Positions 1 to 8,873 of a DNA stretch of 35,651 bases are shown piece after piece. Below the pieces are notes generated by a model. It did no database searches. It was not told the DNA's origin and saw only the letters and a program-made list of their open reading frames with translations. The translations under genes were made by a program, and so were the position numbers. Numbering within the stretch: position 1 is the first letter of the stretch; each line of letters starts with the position of its first letter. Source of the stretch: Candidatus Moraniibacteriota bacterium (GTDB taxonomy: Bacteria; Patescibacteriota; Minisyncoccia; Moranbacterales; UBA11712); NCBI GenBank assembly GCA_028716005.1, contig JAQUQQ010000004.1:1-35651 (forward strand), in the 5' to 3' direction.

Positions 1-40
1 GGGCGAGGTCTTTTCTATGATCGACGTGCTGAAGGGATAA
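1..40 (+). CDS. C-terminal end of a CDS entering from the left edge (…GEVFSMIDVLKG*)
   Basis: Open frame from base 2 to TAA at 38-40, followed directly by a terminator hairpin. Confidence 0.5.
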   Translation, partial: GEVFSMIDVLKG

Positions 41-66
41 CCCCTCTTGCCGGAATGATTCAAAGA

Positions 67-106
67 CCCACCATCTCTTCGAGGGGATGGTGGGCTATTT
101 TTTTCT
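67..106 (+). terminator. Rho-independent terminator
   Basis: CCCACCATC / GATGGTGGG stem followed by CTATTTTTTTC. Confidence 0.8.
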
Positions 107-110
107 TTAG

Positions 111-182
111 ATAGAGGCCTCCATAGAAGCCTCTATTTCCTTTCTTCTTCAATCCTATCACCCCTGTTTTTTCGGGCAAGGG
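111..182 (-). repeat. Dispersed intergenic repeat copy A (palindromic module + TTGCCC-N16-TAGGAT block)
   Basis: ATAGAGGCCTCCATAGAAGCCTCTATTTCC … TCCTATCACCCCTGTTTTTTCGGGCAAGG. Confidence 0.75.
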
Positions 183-336
183 CGGATATAATATTCAGGG
201 CAACAAATCATCCATCAGATTGACACAATTGATTTTGAGATGTAGTCTGTTAAGTCAGTCCTGACCGTGAATTTGCAACGAGTTCTTTTTGACAATCGTT
301 CTGCCTGCCTCTCAAAGAGAGGCCACAGGAGGAAAA

Positions 337-810
337 ATGAAGAGAATATTTTCGTCAGCCGGAAAAGCGGCAAGATACTGGTCGAAGAATTTTCTCTTCG
401 GCCAACTGTGCTCATACTTGGGCACGGCTTGGGGCGTCTATACGGCGAGGAACGCCCATTGGCTGGTCATTGCCGAAGTCGGGAATGGCGCGGACTTCGT
501 TTTTTTCTACACCGCTGTTTCCCTTCAAGAGCTGGCCATCTATATTCACCGTCTCGGGAAAGGCAACCGAGGCAACCTTCGGTCTTATCCGGGAATTTTC
601 CTCCGAAGTTTCCGGAACGTGATCTGCGACTTCGGGATCGGAGAGGCTTTGGACGCCACTGTCATCCGCCCGTTTTGCCTCTCGTTTTTCCCGTATATCA
701 TCGGGGATTTGTTCTGGGGCATAATCGCGGGGACCATGACGGCGGATGCGGTTTTTTATACTTCGGCCGCCTTGTCCCGGAAAGGCAGAAAGGCGGTGTT
801 TGGACTATAG
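337..810 (+). CDS. Hypothetical membrane protein
   Basis: ORF track 289-810; ATG at 337 has AGGAGG immediately upstream; hydrophobic segments (CLSFFPYIIGDLFWGIIAGTM). Confidence 0.65.
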   Translation: MKRIFSSAGKAARYWSKNFLFGQLCSYLGTAWGVYTARNAHWLVIAEVGNGADFVFFYTAVSLQELAIYIHRLGKGNRGNLRSYPGIFLRSFRNVICDFGIGEALDATVIRPFCLSFFPYIIGDLFWGIIAGTMTADAVFYTSAALSRKGRKAVFGL

Positions 811-977
811 CGCCCGGTGCGGATTGTCGCGCCGGGCAGCTCTAAATTTAAAGGCAACGCTTCAAGCGCTGTTTTTTGAATTTTCAGAATTATTGCTCTG
901 CTGAGGTCGAACCTTGGCGAAGATTTAATGCTTGTTTTGTGGTATACTGGAGAAAACTAACAATTTAAAATAACAAA

Positions 978-1850
978 ATGCTAAAAACCAGGAAAATTGG
1001 GGGGATGGCAGCGCTCGCTCTTGCGGCTTTGATGCTGGCGGGATGCGGCGCAAAGCCGGCTCCGGACGCGCAAAAAGGAAGTCCGGCGAGTTCCGGCGAC
1101 GCGAGTTCGGCGAATCAAACTGAAACAGCTCCGGTGCAAAATTCTTTCGACGCCGCGAAGACCTATGTCGTTTCCGGACATCCGGAATGGCCGCCGATCA
1201 TGTGGCGCTCTGGCGACAAAATTGTCGGGGCCGGTCCTCAATTAGTCGAAAAAATCGCCGGAGATTTGGGGTTCAAAGTTGAATCAAAATACATGGGGCT
1301 CTGGGACGAAGTTCAGGCGAAAGCCAAAAGCGGAGAAATTGACATGCTCGCCGCCGCCTACAAAACGGCCGAACGGGAAACCTATATGGATTACTCCGAC
1401 GCCTATACGACCGACCCGATCGCGCTTTTTGTGAAAAAAGGGAAAACTTTTTCCTATGCCAAGTGGGACGACCTCGTCGGGAAAAAAGGAGTGGCGACGG
1501 TGGGGGACAGTTATGGCCAGGAATTTGACGATTTCATCAAAGCGAAACTCGCCGTTGACCGGGTAGAAACCGTGGATGAAGCCTTTGCGGCTCTTGCGAA
1601 CGGCAAGGCGGACTATTTCATCTATGCTCTCTATGGCGGACAAAAAGTTTTGAATGACAAAAAAACATCCGGCCAGTTCGAAGCCCTTCCGAAATACGCG
1701 GCGGAAGAAAATTTCTATGTTACCATTTCGAAAAAATCCCCTCTCGTGAAATTTCTGCCTCAAATCAACGAGCTTATTCAGAAATACAAGAGCGACGGGA
1801 CAATCGACCGGCTGATCCGGGAAAACAAAAAAATATCTTTGGGGATATAG
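978..1850 (+). CDS. ABC transporter substrate-binding lipoprotein (family 3 solute-binding, amino-acid type)
   Basis: Lipobox LMLAGCG; SBP_bac_3-like sequence (KIAGDLGFKVESKYMGLWDEVQAKAKSGEIDMLAAAYKTAERETYMDYSDAY). TATACT -10 box near 942. Confidence 0.85.
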   Translation: MLKTRKIGGMAALALAALMLAGCGAKPAPDAQKGSPASSGDASSANQTETAPVQNSFDAAKTYVVSGHPEWPPIMWRSGDKIVGAGPQLVEKIAGDLGFKVESKYMGLWDEVQAKAKSGEIDMLAAAYKTAERETYMDYSDAYTTDPIALFVKKGKTFSYAKWDDLVGKKGVATVGDSYGQEFDDFIKAKLAVDRVETVDEAFAALANGKADYFIYALYGGQKVLNDKKTSGQFEALPKYAAEENFYVTISKKSPLVKFLPQINELIQKYKSDGTIDRLIRENKKISLGI

Positions 1851-1929
1851 AGGAAAAAAATATCTTTCACGAAAAAAACCGCTCGCGAAAGCTTTGCTTC
1901 GGCGAGCGGGCGGAAGAGGAGAAATGAGA

Positions 1930-2235
1930 TCATTTCTTGCCCCGGGGACGGAATTTGAAAAAGGCGTTGTAGGCCGACTTGTCGTATTCGACTTTCCAGC
2001 CGGCTTTCCGGTAGAGCTCTTCGACGTCGAGCCAGTGATTTTCGTAAATTTCTTTTTCTTTCAGGCCTTTTTCGACGAGTAGCTTGACCACCTCCTTCTG
2101 TTTGACGATCGCGTAGGCATTGTTGAAATCTTTGGCGATGAGCTCATTGAAAGCCTCGAACACCGCGTCGGGAATGGAATCTTTCTTTTTTTCCACGACT
2201 TCCTTCGGGCTAAGGGGACGGACGTTAGCGGCCAT
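1930..2235 (-). CDS. Hypothetical protein (101 aa)
   Basis: ORF with AAAAGGAGGCCCGCC just upstream of its ATG; soluble charged composition. Confidence 0.7.
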   Translation of the reverse strand: MAANVRPLSPKEVVEKKKDSIPDAVFEAFNELIAKDFNNAYAIVKQKEVVKLLVEKGLKEKEIYENHWLDVEELYRKAGWKVEYDKSAYNAFFKFRPRGKK

Positions 2236-2315
2236 GGCGGGCCTCCTTTTTTGATTTTCAATGAACTTACATTTTGAGGATAACGCCTATCCGGAATTTC
2301 TGCCGGAAGCATTGA

Positions 2316-2343
2316 CAAAGTGTATCAAATATAATACACTTTG
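2316..2343. promoter_or_regulatory. Perfect 10-bp inverted repeat (CAAAGTGTAT-N8-ATACACTTTG) overlapping a promoter
   Basis: Read directly; TTGACA at 2312-2317 and TACACT at 2335-2340 with 17-bp spacing; ATG at 2347. Confidence 0.75.
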
Positions 2344-2346
2344 GTT

Positions 2347-3078
2347 ATGGACATGAAAGAAACATTTGGCCGCCTCGGGCTTCCGAAGCACTCGGACGCC
2401 GTCTATCGGACGCTCGAAAAGAGGGGGGGGATGCTCGCGACGGACATTTGCACAGTCGCCAAACTCCACCGCCCGGCGGCCTATCGGGCGCTCGCTGCCC
2501 TAGAAGCGCGCCATTTCATTTTTCACGAAAAAAAAGGGAAACGGAAATTTTACCACGCGGCGAGCCCAGTTCTCATTGCGAACGCCTTTTCGAAAACTTC
2601 AACTGAGGTGGCCAAAAGGATGGCGGAAAAAGCCGTCGCCGACGAACAGTACCGGCAAAAAGAAATCCGGTTCCTCGACGGATTCAAAGGGATCCGGGCC
2701 GCTTTTGACGACGCCATCTCGCACTCAAAAAGGGGAGAGACATTCTACCGCTATACCTCGGAAAAGGATCTCGACGCGGTGAACCGCTATCTTTCCAAAG
2801 ATTATCGCGCTCGCCGGGACCAAAAGAAGCTCGAAAGGATGGTCATCAGCAATCCGATCTCTGGGAAAAGAAAAAAACCGCGACTTGAGCGGTTCGTGAA
2901 ATATATTCCGGAGGAAGCGAGCCTGTTTGACCAAAACATCATCCAGCTGATCTATGGCGACCGGATTTCGCTCATTGACCTCAACGCCGAAAGGGTTCTC
3001 ATTATCGAAAACAAAGCCCTCGCGGATTTTCAGAAAGTCATCTTCCGCCAGCTCTACGACAAGCTGCCTCTGCCGTAG
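2347..3078 (+). CDS. TrmB-family / sugar-specific transcriptional regulator-like protein
   Basis: N-terminal wHTH (DAVYRTLEKRGGMLATDICTVAKLHRPAAYRALAALEARHFIFHEKKGKRKFYHAA) followed by a TrmB-like effector region. ORF track begins at TTG 2341; ATG 2347 preferred. Confidence 0.75.
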   Translation: MDMKETFGRLGLPKHSDAVYRTLEKRGGMLATDICTVAKLHRPAAYRALAALEARHFIFHEKKGKRKFYHAASPVLIANAFSKTSTEVAKRMAEKAVADEQYRQKEIRFLDGFKGIRAAFDDAISHSKRGETFYRYTSEKDLDAVNRYLSKDYRARRDQKKLERMVISNPISGKRKKPRLERFVKYIPEEASLFDQNIIQLIYGDRISLIDLNAERVLIIENKALADFQKVIFRQLYDKLPLP

Positions 3079-3092
3079 AAAGACTAGTTTTT

Positions 3093-3182
3093 GAATCCTC
3101 TTTGGAAGCTTCTATTTTATTTTAACAGAGCCGGAAAAAAAGAAAAGCTGGCCGTAGGCGTTGATTTGCCGTTGAGCCAGCT
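3093..3182 (-). repeat. Dispersed intergenic repeat copy B, including a minus-strand terminator hairpin
   Basis: GAATCCTCTTTGGAAGCTTCTATTTTATTTTAACAGAGCC shared with 4399-4440 and 12906-12948; CTGGC…GCCAGCTTTTCTTTTTTT on the minus strand. Confidence 0.75.
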
Positions 3183-3213
3183 TGTTTTCACTTTAGGGTT
3201 TCTCTGCCCGCGC

Positions 3214-4185
3214 TTAGCAGATAATCAAGAGCGGGATTGAATAGAGGCATCCATAACCGAAAGATCCCGGAGGGCCGATTGTTATCGTAGTATTCTTTTT
3301 TTCGTTTGCCAGGTTGATTTCGATGTCAACAAAAGGCGAATTTTTGTCGGACGCCGAGATGGGAGCACGGATCGGAAGGATTCCTCGTCTGATTGGGTCA
3401 TCGGCGGAGGCGAGATAGCGCGACACGATGAGGAATATCGATTCCGCCGCGGTGGCCCACCTCATATCGTTGTAAAAGCCGATCCCTCTGAACGACTTCC
3501 GCTGGTGAGCCAGCAATTCTTCCTGTCCCAATTCCAAATGATTGGTCCAGGGGTTGCTGAAGTCGGCGGGAAACAGCACTAGATGAGCATCTTTTCCGCA
3601 TCCGTTTTCAAGGGACCCGACGATTTCTTCTCTCTGAAGTTGCGTCTGGTGCCGAAGAAACGGCGACCGGACAAATTCTCTCCAGAAGAAATTGGGCCAC
3701 ACCTTGGGCAACATCGCGGGGAGCCAATCGCGAATCGGCTCAATTCCCTGCACAGGTTCCAAATCATGAATCTTGGTCACCCGCAGGGCCGACTTTTTTT
3801 CATCGACGGTCTTGTGGTTCACCCGGTTTATGATGATGTCATAGTCGTTGTAGTTGTTGTCTACGCGGCAGAACATCTTTTTCAGAATGTCCCCACGGTA
3901 GCCAAGGGCGATTGCCAGGCGACAGGCGCCATAGGCCATTGGATGGAAGGCATAGGCCAGATTTGAGTAGCAAAATTCATTGATATGGAGGTTGCGGCTG
4001 GCCAATTTGATTTTCTCCGGCGGAACGCCGGCGGCAATGAGCTCGGACAATTCGCCGAAGAGGGAAAGGGTGTTCAGCATTTTTTGAAAACCATCCTCGC
4101 AAATTTGCCAGAGGCCCTCTTTGCTTCGGCTGATCAGCTGGCTCACCTGATCCAACCCAATCCGTTTTCTGGTTACCAATGCCAT
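3214..4185 (-). CDS. Hypothetical protein (~320 aa)
   Basis: Long ORF (track 3214-4212); internal ATG at 4185 (MALVTRKRIGL) likely the start, with GAAGGAGAACG upstream. Confidence 0.65.
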   Translation of the reverse strand: MALVTRKRIGLDQVSQLISRSKEGLWQICEDGFQKMLNTLSLFGELSELIAAGVPPEKIKLASRNLHINEFCYSNLAYAFHPMAYGACRLAIALGYRGDILKKMFCRVDNNYNDYDIIINRVNHKTVDEKKSALRVTKIHDLEPVQGIEPIRDWLPAMLPKVWPNFFWREFVRSPFLRHQTQLQREEIVGSLENGCGKDAHLVLFPADFSNPWTNHLELGQEELLAHQRKSFRGIGFYNDMRWATAAESIFLIVSRYLASADDPIRRGILPIRAPISASDKNSPFVDIEINLANEKKNTTITIGPPGSFGYGCLYSIPLLIIC

Positions 4186-4398
4186 CTTCGTTCTCCTTCG
4201 CCCGTCTGACAATCAATGCGTAGCGGTTCTTGACCGCAGAGCAAATAAATCAGGGGGCAAAAAATTAAGGTGCTTCAATTTGCCAAAGGAATCCAATAGC
4301 AAATCAATTCAAAATACTTTATAAAATGTGTCTTGTCAAATACAGCTGGTAGTCTCATTCGATATAAAAAAAGCCGCATCGGGCTTTAAAATATTTCT

Positions 4399-4475
4399 TA
4401 GAGGCCTTCATAGAAGCTTCTATTTTATTTTAACAGAGCCGCCAGAAAAGAAAAACAGGCGATCAACCTGTCATT
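4399..4475 (-). repeat. Dispersed intergenic repeat copy C (palindromic module + promoter-like AT block + terminator hairpin)
   Basis: TTAGAGGCCTTCATAGAAGCTTCTATTTTATTTTAACAGAGCC; minus strand ACAGGttgatcgCCTGTTTTTCTTTT. Confidence 0.8.
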
Positions 4476-4535
4476 GTTTTCTGGTAAAATATCCCAAAGT
4501 TGAGCTTTCGTAACGATATTTTTTGTAAAATAAAA

Positions 4536-4574
4536 GGCCGTATATTCAGGGGGCTTGGTCCCCGAAATACGGCC
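4536..4574 (-). terminator. Rho-independent terminator downstream of the TPM-domain gene
   Basis: GGCCGTAT(A)TTC…GAA-ATACGGCC stem with inner GGGG/CCCC; T-rich tail on minus strand. Confidence 0.7.
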
Positions 4575-4657
4575 ATTTTGTTCTTGTTCATGAAACCGAA
4601 CTCTTCCGGCAATCAAGGATTCCGAATGAGTTTTGACTGTGCTTTTTCGGTTTTGTT

Positions 4658-5521
4658 CTATCCGTCTGCTCCGCCTCCGCCGAAGCCTCCGCCTCCGCCG
4701 AAAATAGAGTCGCCCGAAGAGGAGGACCAGGAGCCAGATGAATAACTACCTCCCCCACCGCCACCTGATCCCAGTGCTTCAATGAGGATTTTTGCTAGCA
4801 GCCCGATCAGGATGCCGCCGATAATCAGCACCGAGTAGCCGACATTGCCCAGAGAGAACAGGGCGGCAACTCCTCCTCCGAGAACAGCGCCGACAACAGC
4901 ACCGATTATCTCGTGAGCGCATCCGGCAAGCAACGTGATAAAACCGGCAACGATCAGGAGCACCAGGAGGAGGGCCTCCTCACCGTCTGACTTCTTCATG
5001 CTTTTCCCCGAGGGATCCTTGGCATATTCAGCGAGGATGATTTTGGATATCCTCTTCGCCGCAGAGATGAAGGCGCCATCAAAGTCCCTTGCGCCTTTTT
5101 TGGGGTCAGCGTGTTTCCTCAACTGCTCCCGAATGATGTTACCGGCCACGCCATCGGGAATCGCACCTTCAAGCCCGTAACCGACTTCGATCCGGTAGCG
5201 GTCTTCCTTGACCGTATAAAGGATCAACAGGCCGTTGTCTTTTCCCTTCTGCCCGAGTTTCCAGGTTTCGGCGACCTTGAGAGAAAAGGATTTGATATCC
5301 TGTCCTTGCAGGTCGTTTACGGTCAGAACGGCCACTTGGGCGGAGGTCTTCTCCTCCAGAAATTTCAGGTCCTGTTCGATTTGGCTCCTTGCGACCGGAG
5401 TCAGCAGATTCGCATTATCGTTGACCCGGCCTTGAAGGGTTGGGACGTTGAATGCCAAAATGCTGGCCGGCAGAAAAAACATGGCGAACAGAGTGACGAC
5501 AAGCACTAACTTTAATTTCAT
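4658..5521 (-). CDS. TPM-domain (YgcG-like) membrane protein with Gly/Ser-rich tail
   Basis: Signal peptide; VNDNANLLTPVARSQIEQDLKFLEEKTSAQVAVLTVNDLQGQDIKSFSLKVAETWKLGQKGKDNGLLILYTVKEDRYRIEVGYGLEGAIPD; C-terminal SGGGGGGSYSSGSW…GGGGGFGGGGADG. Confidence 0.9.
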   Translation of the reverse strand: MKLKLVLVVTLFAMFFLPASILAFNVPTLQGRVNDNANLLTPVARSQIEQDLKFLEEKTSAQVAVLTVNDLQGQDIKSFSLKVAETWKLGQKGKDNGLLILYTVKEDRYRIEVGYGLEGAIPDGVAGNIIREQLRKHADPKKGARDFDGAFISAAKRISKIILAEYAKDPSGKSMKKSDGEEALLLVLLIVAGFITLLAGCAHEIIGAVVGAVLGGGVAALFSLGNVGYSVLIIGGILIGLLAKILIEALGSGGGGGGSYSSGSWSSSSGDSIFGGGGGFGGGGADG

Positions 5522-5554
5522 AGGCGGTCTCCCGATCCGTTGTATTTTGTGCCG

Positions 5555-6160
5555 CTAGCCCTTTTTCCGCTGGAAGTCCACGGTGGGCACCTTCTGTTCA
5601 TTTTCCGGTGCCTCGTAGTATTTCTTGGCCGTAAACCCAAAAAATCCAGCGAAGATATTGCTCGGAAAAATGCGGATTGACTTGTTGAAATCACGCGTGT
5701 TATTGATGGCGCGGCCGCGGGCGACTGCAATCCGGTTTTCCGTTCCAGCGAGCTCATTCTGAAGCTGGAGGAAGTTCTCACTGCTCTTGAGGTTCGGGTA
5801 ATTTTCCGCCACTGCTATGAGCCTGCCGAGCGCGCTGTTGAGGTTTTGCTGGGCATCCAAAAGCTGCTTCTGCAGGACCGGGTTGTTGGCGAGTTCCGAC
5901 ACGTCAATCTTGACCGCCTGGCTCACTTTTGCCCTGGCCTTGGTCACTTCCTCGAAAACGCCGCGTTCATGGCTTGCATAGCCCTGGACAGTATTCACCA
6001 GGTTGGGAATGAGGTCGTTGCGGCGCTTAAGCTGGTTTTGCACCTCGCTCCAAGCGCTGTTGACGTTCTCGTCAACGTTAACCAGGTGATTGTAAATGAA
6101 AAACATGATGACCAGGATGCAAGCCGCAATTCCGAGTAACCATTTTCCGCTGTTCTGCAT
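5555..6160 (-). CDS. lemA: LemA family protein
   Basis: N-terminal TM then VDENVNSAWSEVQNQLKRRNDLIPNLVNTVQGYASHERGVFEEVTKARA; adjacent to a TPM gene. Confidence 0.93.
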   Translation of the reverse strand: MQNSGKWLLGIAACILVIMFFIYNHLVNVDENVNSAWSEVQNQLKRRNDLIPNLVNTVQGYASHERGVFEEVTKARAKVSQAVKIDVSELANNPVLQKQLLDAQQNLNSALGRLIAVAENYPNLKSSENFLQLQNELAGTENRIAVARGRAINNTRDFNKSIRIFPSNIFAGFFGFTAKKYYEAPENEQKVPTVDFQRKKG

Positions 6161-6232
6161 TGCGTTCCTCCAAAATTAGTTGAGATTTAGGTGATCGGTT
6201 GCCACTGAACCGATGATGGAATCTGCGCTTTT

Positions 6233-6276
6233 ATAGCCGCATTCTTAAGGAAAAAAATCCTTAAGAATGCGGCTAT
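6233..6276. repeat. Perfect 19-bp inverted repeat with A6 spacer
   Basis: ATAGCCGCATTCTTAAGGA-AAAAAA-TCCTTAAGAATGCGGCTAT. Confidence 0.85.
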
Positions 6277-6619
6277 GTTTTAAAAGAGCTGATAGAACAA
6301 GATAATACAATAGAAGAGAAATGTCAATAGCTCTTGTATTTGCCTAAAATAACGAAGGAACTTTTGGACAAGCCTTGTTTCAGTCGGCTTGAGAAACGAA
6401 GAAACGAGCATTATTTTGCTCCTCAGAGGTCCCCAGAGAGGTTTTTTCAGCTTCTTTTTCATTTTTTTTTGCCGCCAATCTCTTCCTTGACAACCCCGAA
6501 AGAAAAAATCTCCTCGAGAGGGGAGAATCGAAAAGGAAACGTCTGGCTATTTCGATGTTTGTGGGAAAGGTGGTTTGAGATTGAAGACCCCCTGAGATCA
6601 AACGCCGATTGGTGGAATA

Positions 6620-7354
6620 TTACGAAATTGATCGGACTGCTGTCGGAAGAGCGACTATGTCTTCTATGTTTAAAATTTTGTCCGGTTTTATATCGCCAAT
6701 ATTATTTTGTTTGTCCGTCAAGGGGTTTCTGATCAGAATTGCATAAAGTCCGACCGATTTTGGAATGACGATATCCTGCAAATAATTGTCGCCGACCATC
6801 AAGCATTCTTCCGGTTTTTTCCCGGTAATTCTCAAGCAGATGCGGTAAAATTCCGGGTCAGTTTTTTTGTATCCAATATCGGAGGAAAAAATGAAGCGCG
6901 AAAAATATTTCGCAATACCGAGTTCCTCCAATTCTCTTTTTGTGTAGGAACTTTGCGCGAAACTGGCAACAGACAAAGAATATTTTTGGGACAATTCTTC
7001 GAGAACAGATTTCACTTCCGGATAAAGTGCGACGTGAGGGCAATTCATCTTCCGAAATTTCCAGATCAAATCAAGCAAAGTTTTTTTCTCGGCTTGAATT
7101 CCGTATGCTCGAAACACGGAGTTTATCAAATCAAACAAGTTGTGGTGCCGAAATTTCCTTTCAGGATCGCTGACAGAAAGATAGAAATTTTGTTTTTGTT
7201 GATCAAACTTTTCTTGGAACTGGGAAGGTTCGACGGAAACGCCCAGATCGTTCAAAAAATCTGAAAAAACAGGCCAGCCTTTTTCATTTGGGCCCAAATT
7301 CGCAGAAAGCAGTGTCTGGTATACGTCAAAGAAGATGGTTTTTTTTGGTTCCAT
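6620..7354 (-). CDS. HAD-superfamily hydrolase
   Basis: IFFDVYQTLLSA (HAD motif I), KKTDPEFYRICLRITGKKPEECLMVGDNYLQDI (motifs III/IV). Confidence 0.85.
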   Translation of the reverse strand: MEPKKTIFFDVYQTLLSANLGPNEKGWPVFSDFLNDLGVSVEPSQFQEKFDQQKQNFYLSVSDPERKFRHHNLFDLINSVFRAYGIQAEKKTLLDLIWKFRKMNCPHVALYPEVKSVLEELSQKYSLSVASFAQSSYTKRELEELGIAKYFSRFIFSSDIGYKKTDPEFYRICLRITGKKPEECLMVGDNYLQDIVIPKSVGLYAILIRNPLTDKQNNIGDIKPDKILNIEDIVALPTAVRSIS

Positions 7355-7363
7355 AAGCTTGAA

Positions 7364-7533
7364 TCACTTCCTCCGCCAGTCACTAACTTCTATCTTGCCA
7401 CGGCCTTTGTCTCGGACGACCAGCTTTTGCTTTTCGCGCCATTTGTATTTTCCACTATTTTTTTGGGGATCGTGACGGAAAAACTATGCGCGCTCGCTTT
7501 TTTCAATTTGTGGACACCTTTTTGTTCGGGCAT
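7364..7533 (-). pseudogene. AbrB/SpoVT-type small DNA-binding protein, frameshifted
   Basis: Manual minus-strand translation: MPEQKGVHKLKKASAHSFSVTIPKKIVE-[1-nt loss in A-run]-KYKWREKQKLVVRDKGRGKIEVSDWRRK*. Confidence 0.6.
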
Positions 7534-7557
7534 AGTTATTAATATCAAAGATAAAAG

Positions 7558-8613
7558 TTACTTTAACACATAAGCAGACGATGGGCCTTTTCCAATTTGT
7601 TTGATCACGCCGATTTTTTTCAGCTTTTGCAAATGAAATTGCGCGGTTCTTTTGGGGCATCCCAAAATATCCACTACGTCGGATACGCTAATTCTGCCCA
7701 TTTTGTCCGCAAAATCAAGTATCTTCATTTGATCCGCCTCCAAATAGACCTGCGAATTAATATCGCCCCTTATTTTTCGCATGGATAAAGATGCGACTTT
7801 ATTTTTTACGTTGTCAATCTCCTGTTTGAAGCCTAAAACGAAGTATTCTAGCCAAGGCGTGAAATCAACTTTTCTCTCAAAATAAGTCTTGCCGGTGTTG
7901 ATGGCCTTGTAGTAACTTGGGCGGTCTTTGTTGTAGTAATCCTCCAAAGCGAACAACCGGCGAAAGTCATAACCCATTTTATATAAAATCAATGTGGCCA
8001 TGGCTCGAGCAGTCCGCCCATTGCCGTCTGCAAAAGGATGGATGGCGGCAACTTCCTGATGCACGATTCCAGCTACGATTACCGGATTGATATCGACTTT
8101 TTCACTTTCATTGATCCAGTTGATCAAATCAGCGCAAAACTTTGGAACTTTTTTGGCTTCCGGACCGGTATACATAACTTCAATTGGAAATCCCCTCCGG
8201 CGCCGAACCACATAAACCGGAGTTTTCCTGTAATGCCCGGATTGTTCTTTGGGCAGAGTTTTGTCTGTCACCAATTTGTGAATTTTAAGCAGCACTTTTT
8301 CGCTGACGGCTTGTTTCTTTTGTACGATTTCCTCAATATATTTCAAAGCTTTCAGATAATTTTGCACTTCAAAAATATCCCGCTCCGGAGCATCTATTTT
8401 CTTGCGTCCCATCAGCGCTTCGACTTCATGGGCATTTAGCTGGTTGCCCTCGATCGCCGTTGAACTGTGCGACATGCGCACCAGAGCCTGCCGCCGCAAT
8501 TTCAATTCAAGTTTCGGTAATATCCTAGCGCGCTCAATGATGGCTTTTGCTTCCGCGATAAAAGTCAGCATTTTTACGATACTATTGGTAAGTTTGTATT
8601 TTGGTTGAAACAT
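7558..8613 (-). CDS. Fic family protein (Fido domain + C-terminal wHTH)
   Basis: HPFADGNGRTARAM Fic motif; inhibitory-like STAIEGN; C-terminal ISVSDVVDILGCPKRTAQFHLQKLKKIGVI wHTH. Track start 8652; MFQPKYK (8613) preferred. Confidence 0.92.
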   Translation of the reverse strand: MFQPKYKLTNSIVKMLTFIAEAKAIIERARILPKLELKLRRQALVRMSHSSTAIEGNQLNAHEVEALMGRKKIDAPERDIFEVQNYLKALKYIEEIVQKKQAVSEKVLLKIHKLVTDKTLPKEQSGHYRKTPVYVVRRRRGFPIEVMYTGPEAKKVPKFCADLINWINESEKVDINPVIVAGIVHQEVAAIHPFADGNGRTARAMATLILYKMGYDFRRLFALEDYYNKDRPSYYKAINTGKTYFERKVDFTPWLEYFVLGFKQEIDNVKNKVASLSMRKIRGDINSQVYLEADQMKILDFADKMGRISVSDVVDILGCPKRTAQFHLQKLKKIGVIKQIGKGPSSAYVLK

Positions 8614-8663
8614 ATAATTCACTCTTATTCTTATGCCGGAAGTATAGCACAAAAATGATAATT

Positions 8664-8692
8664 GCGCAATAATCGCGCAAGATATCGCGCAA
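8664..8692 (-). promoter_or_regulatory. Three tandem TTGCGCRATTA-like iterons upstream of fic promoter
   Basis: Minus strand TTGCGCGATATC-TTGCGCGATTA-TTGCGCAATTA; TATACT at ~8641-8646 (minus strand). Confidence 0.6.
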
Positions 8693-8696
8693 CCCG

Positions 8697-8792
8697 TTAT
8701 TTGTATTTTTCGACGATTTCTCTCGGGATGGTCACGGAAAAACTATACGCGCTGGATTTTTTAAGTTTGTGAACGTTTTTTCGCTCGGACAT
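8697..8792 (-). pseudogene. Truncated AbrB/SpoVT-type ORF (31 aa), paralogous to 7364-7533
   Basis: MSERKNVHKLKKSSAYSFSVTIPREIVEKYK* aligns with MPEQKGVHKLKKASAHSFSVTIPKKIVE(K)YK. Confidence 0.6.
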
Positions 8793-8846
8793 AATTTTTT
8801 ACCCCGTTAAATTGCTTGCACCATTTAACTGGGGTTGGGTTTAATT

Positions 8847-8872
8847 TCTAGAGGCCTCTGAAGAAGCTTCAA
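8847..8872 (-). repeat. Dispersed intergenic repeat copy D (palindromic module only)
   Basis: TCTAGAGGCCTCTGAAGAAGCTTCAA. Confidence 0.6.
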
Positions 8873-8873
8873 G

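Noticed and set aside
267-845. ORF of 192 aa on plus strand
   Set aside because: Overlaps 337-810 in another frame; Arg/Pro-rich, low-quality composition; no RBS, unlike the 337 start.
4500-4745. 81-aa plus-strand ORF with a proline-rich end
   Set aside because: Antisense to the Gly-rich tail of the TPM-domain gene and to its terminator.
5111-5509. 132-aa plus-strand ORF
   Set aside because: Antisense to the conserved TPM domain; no motif or initiation signal.
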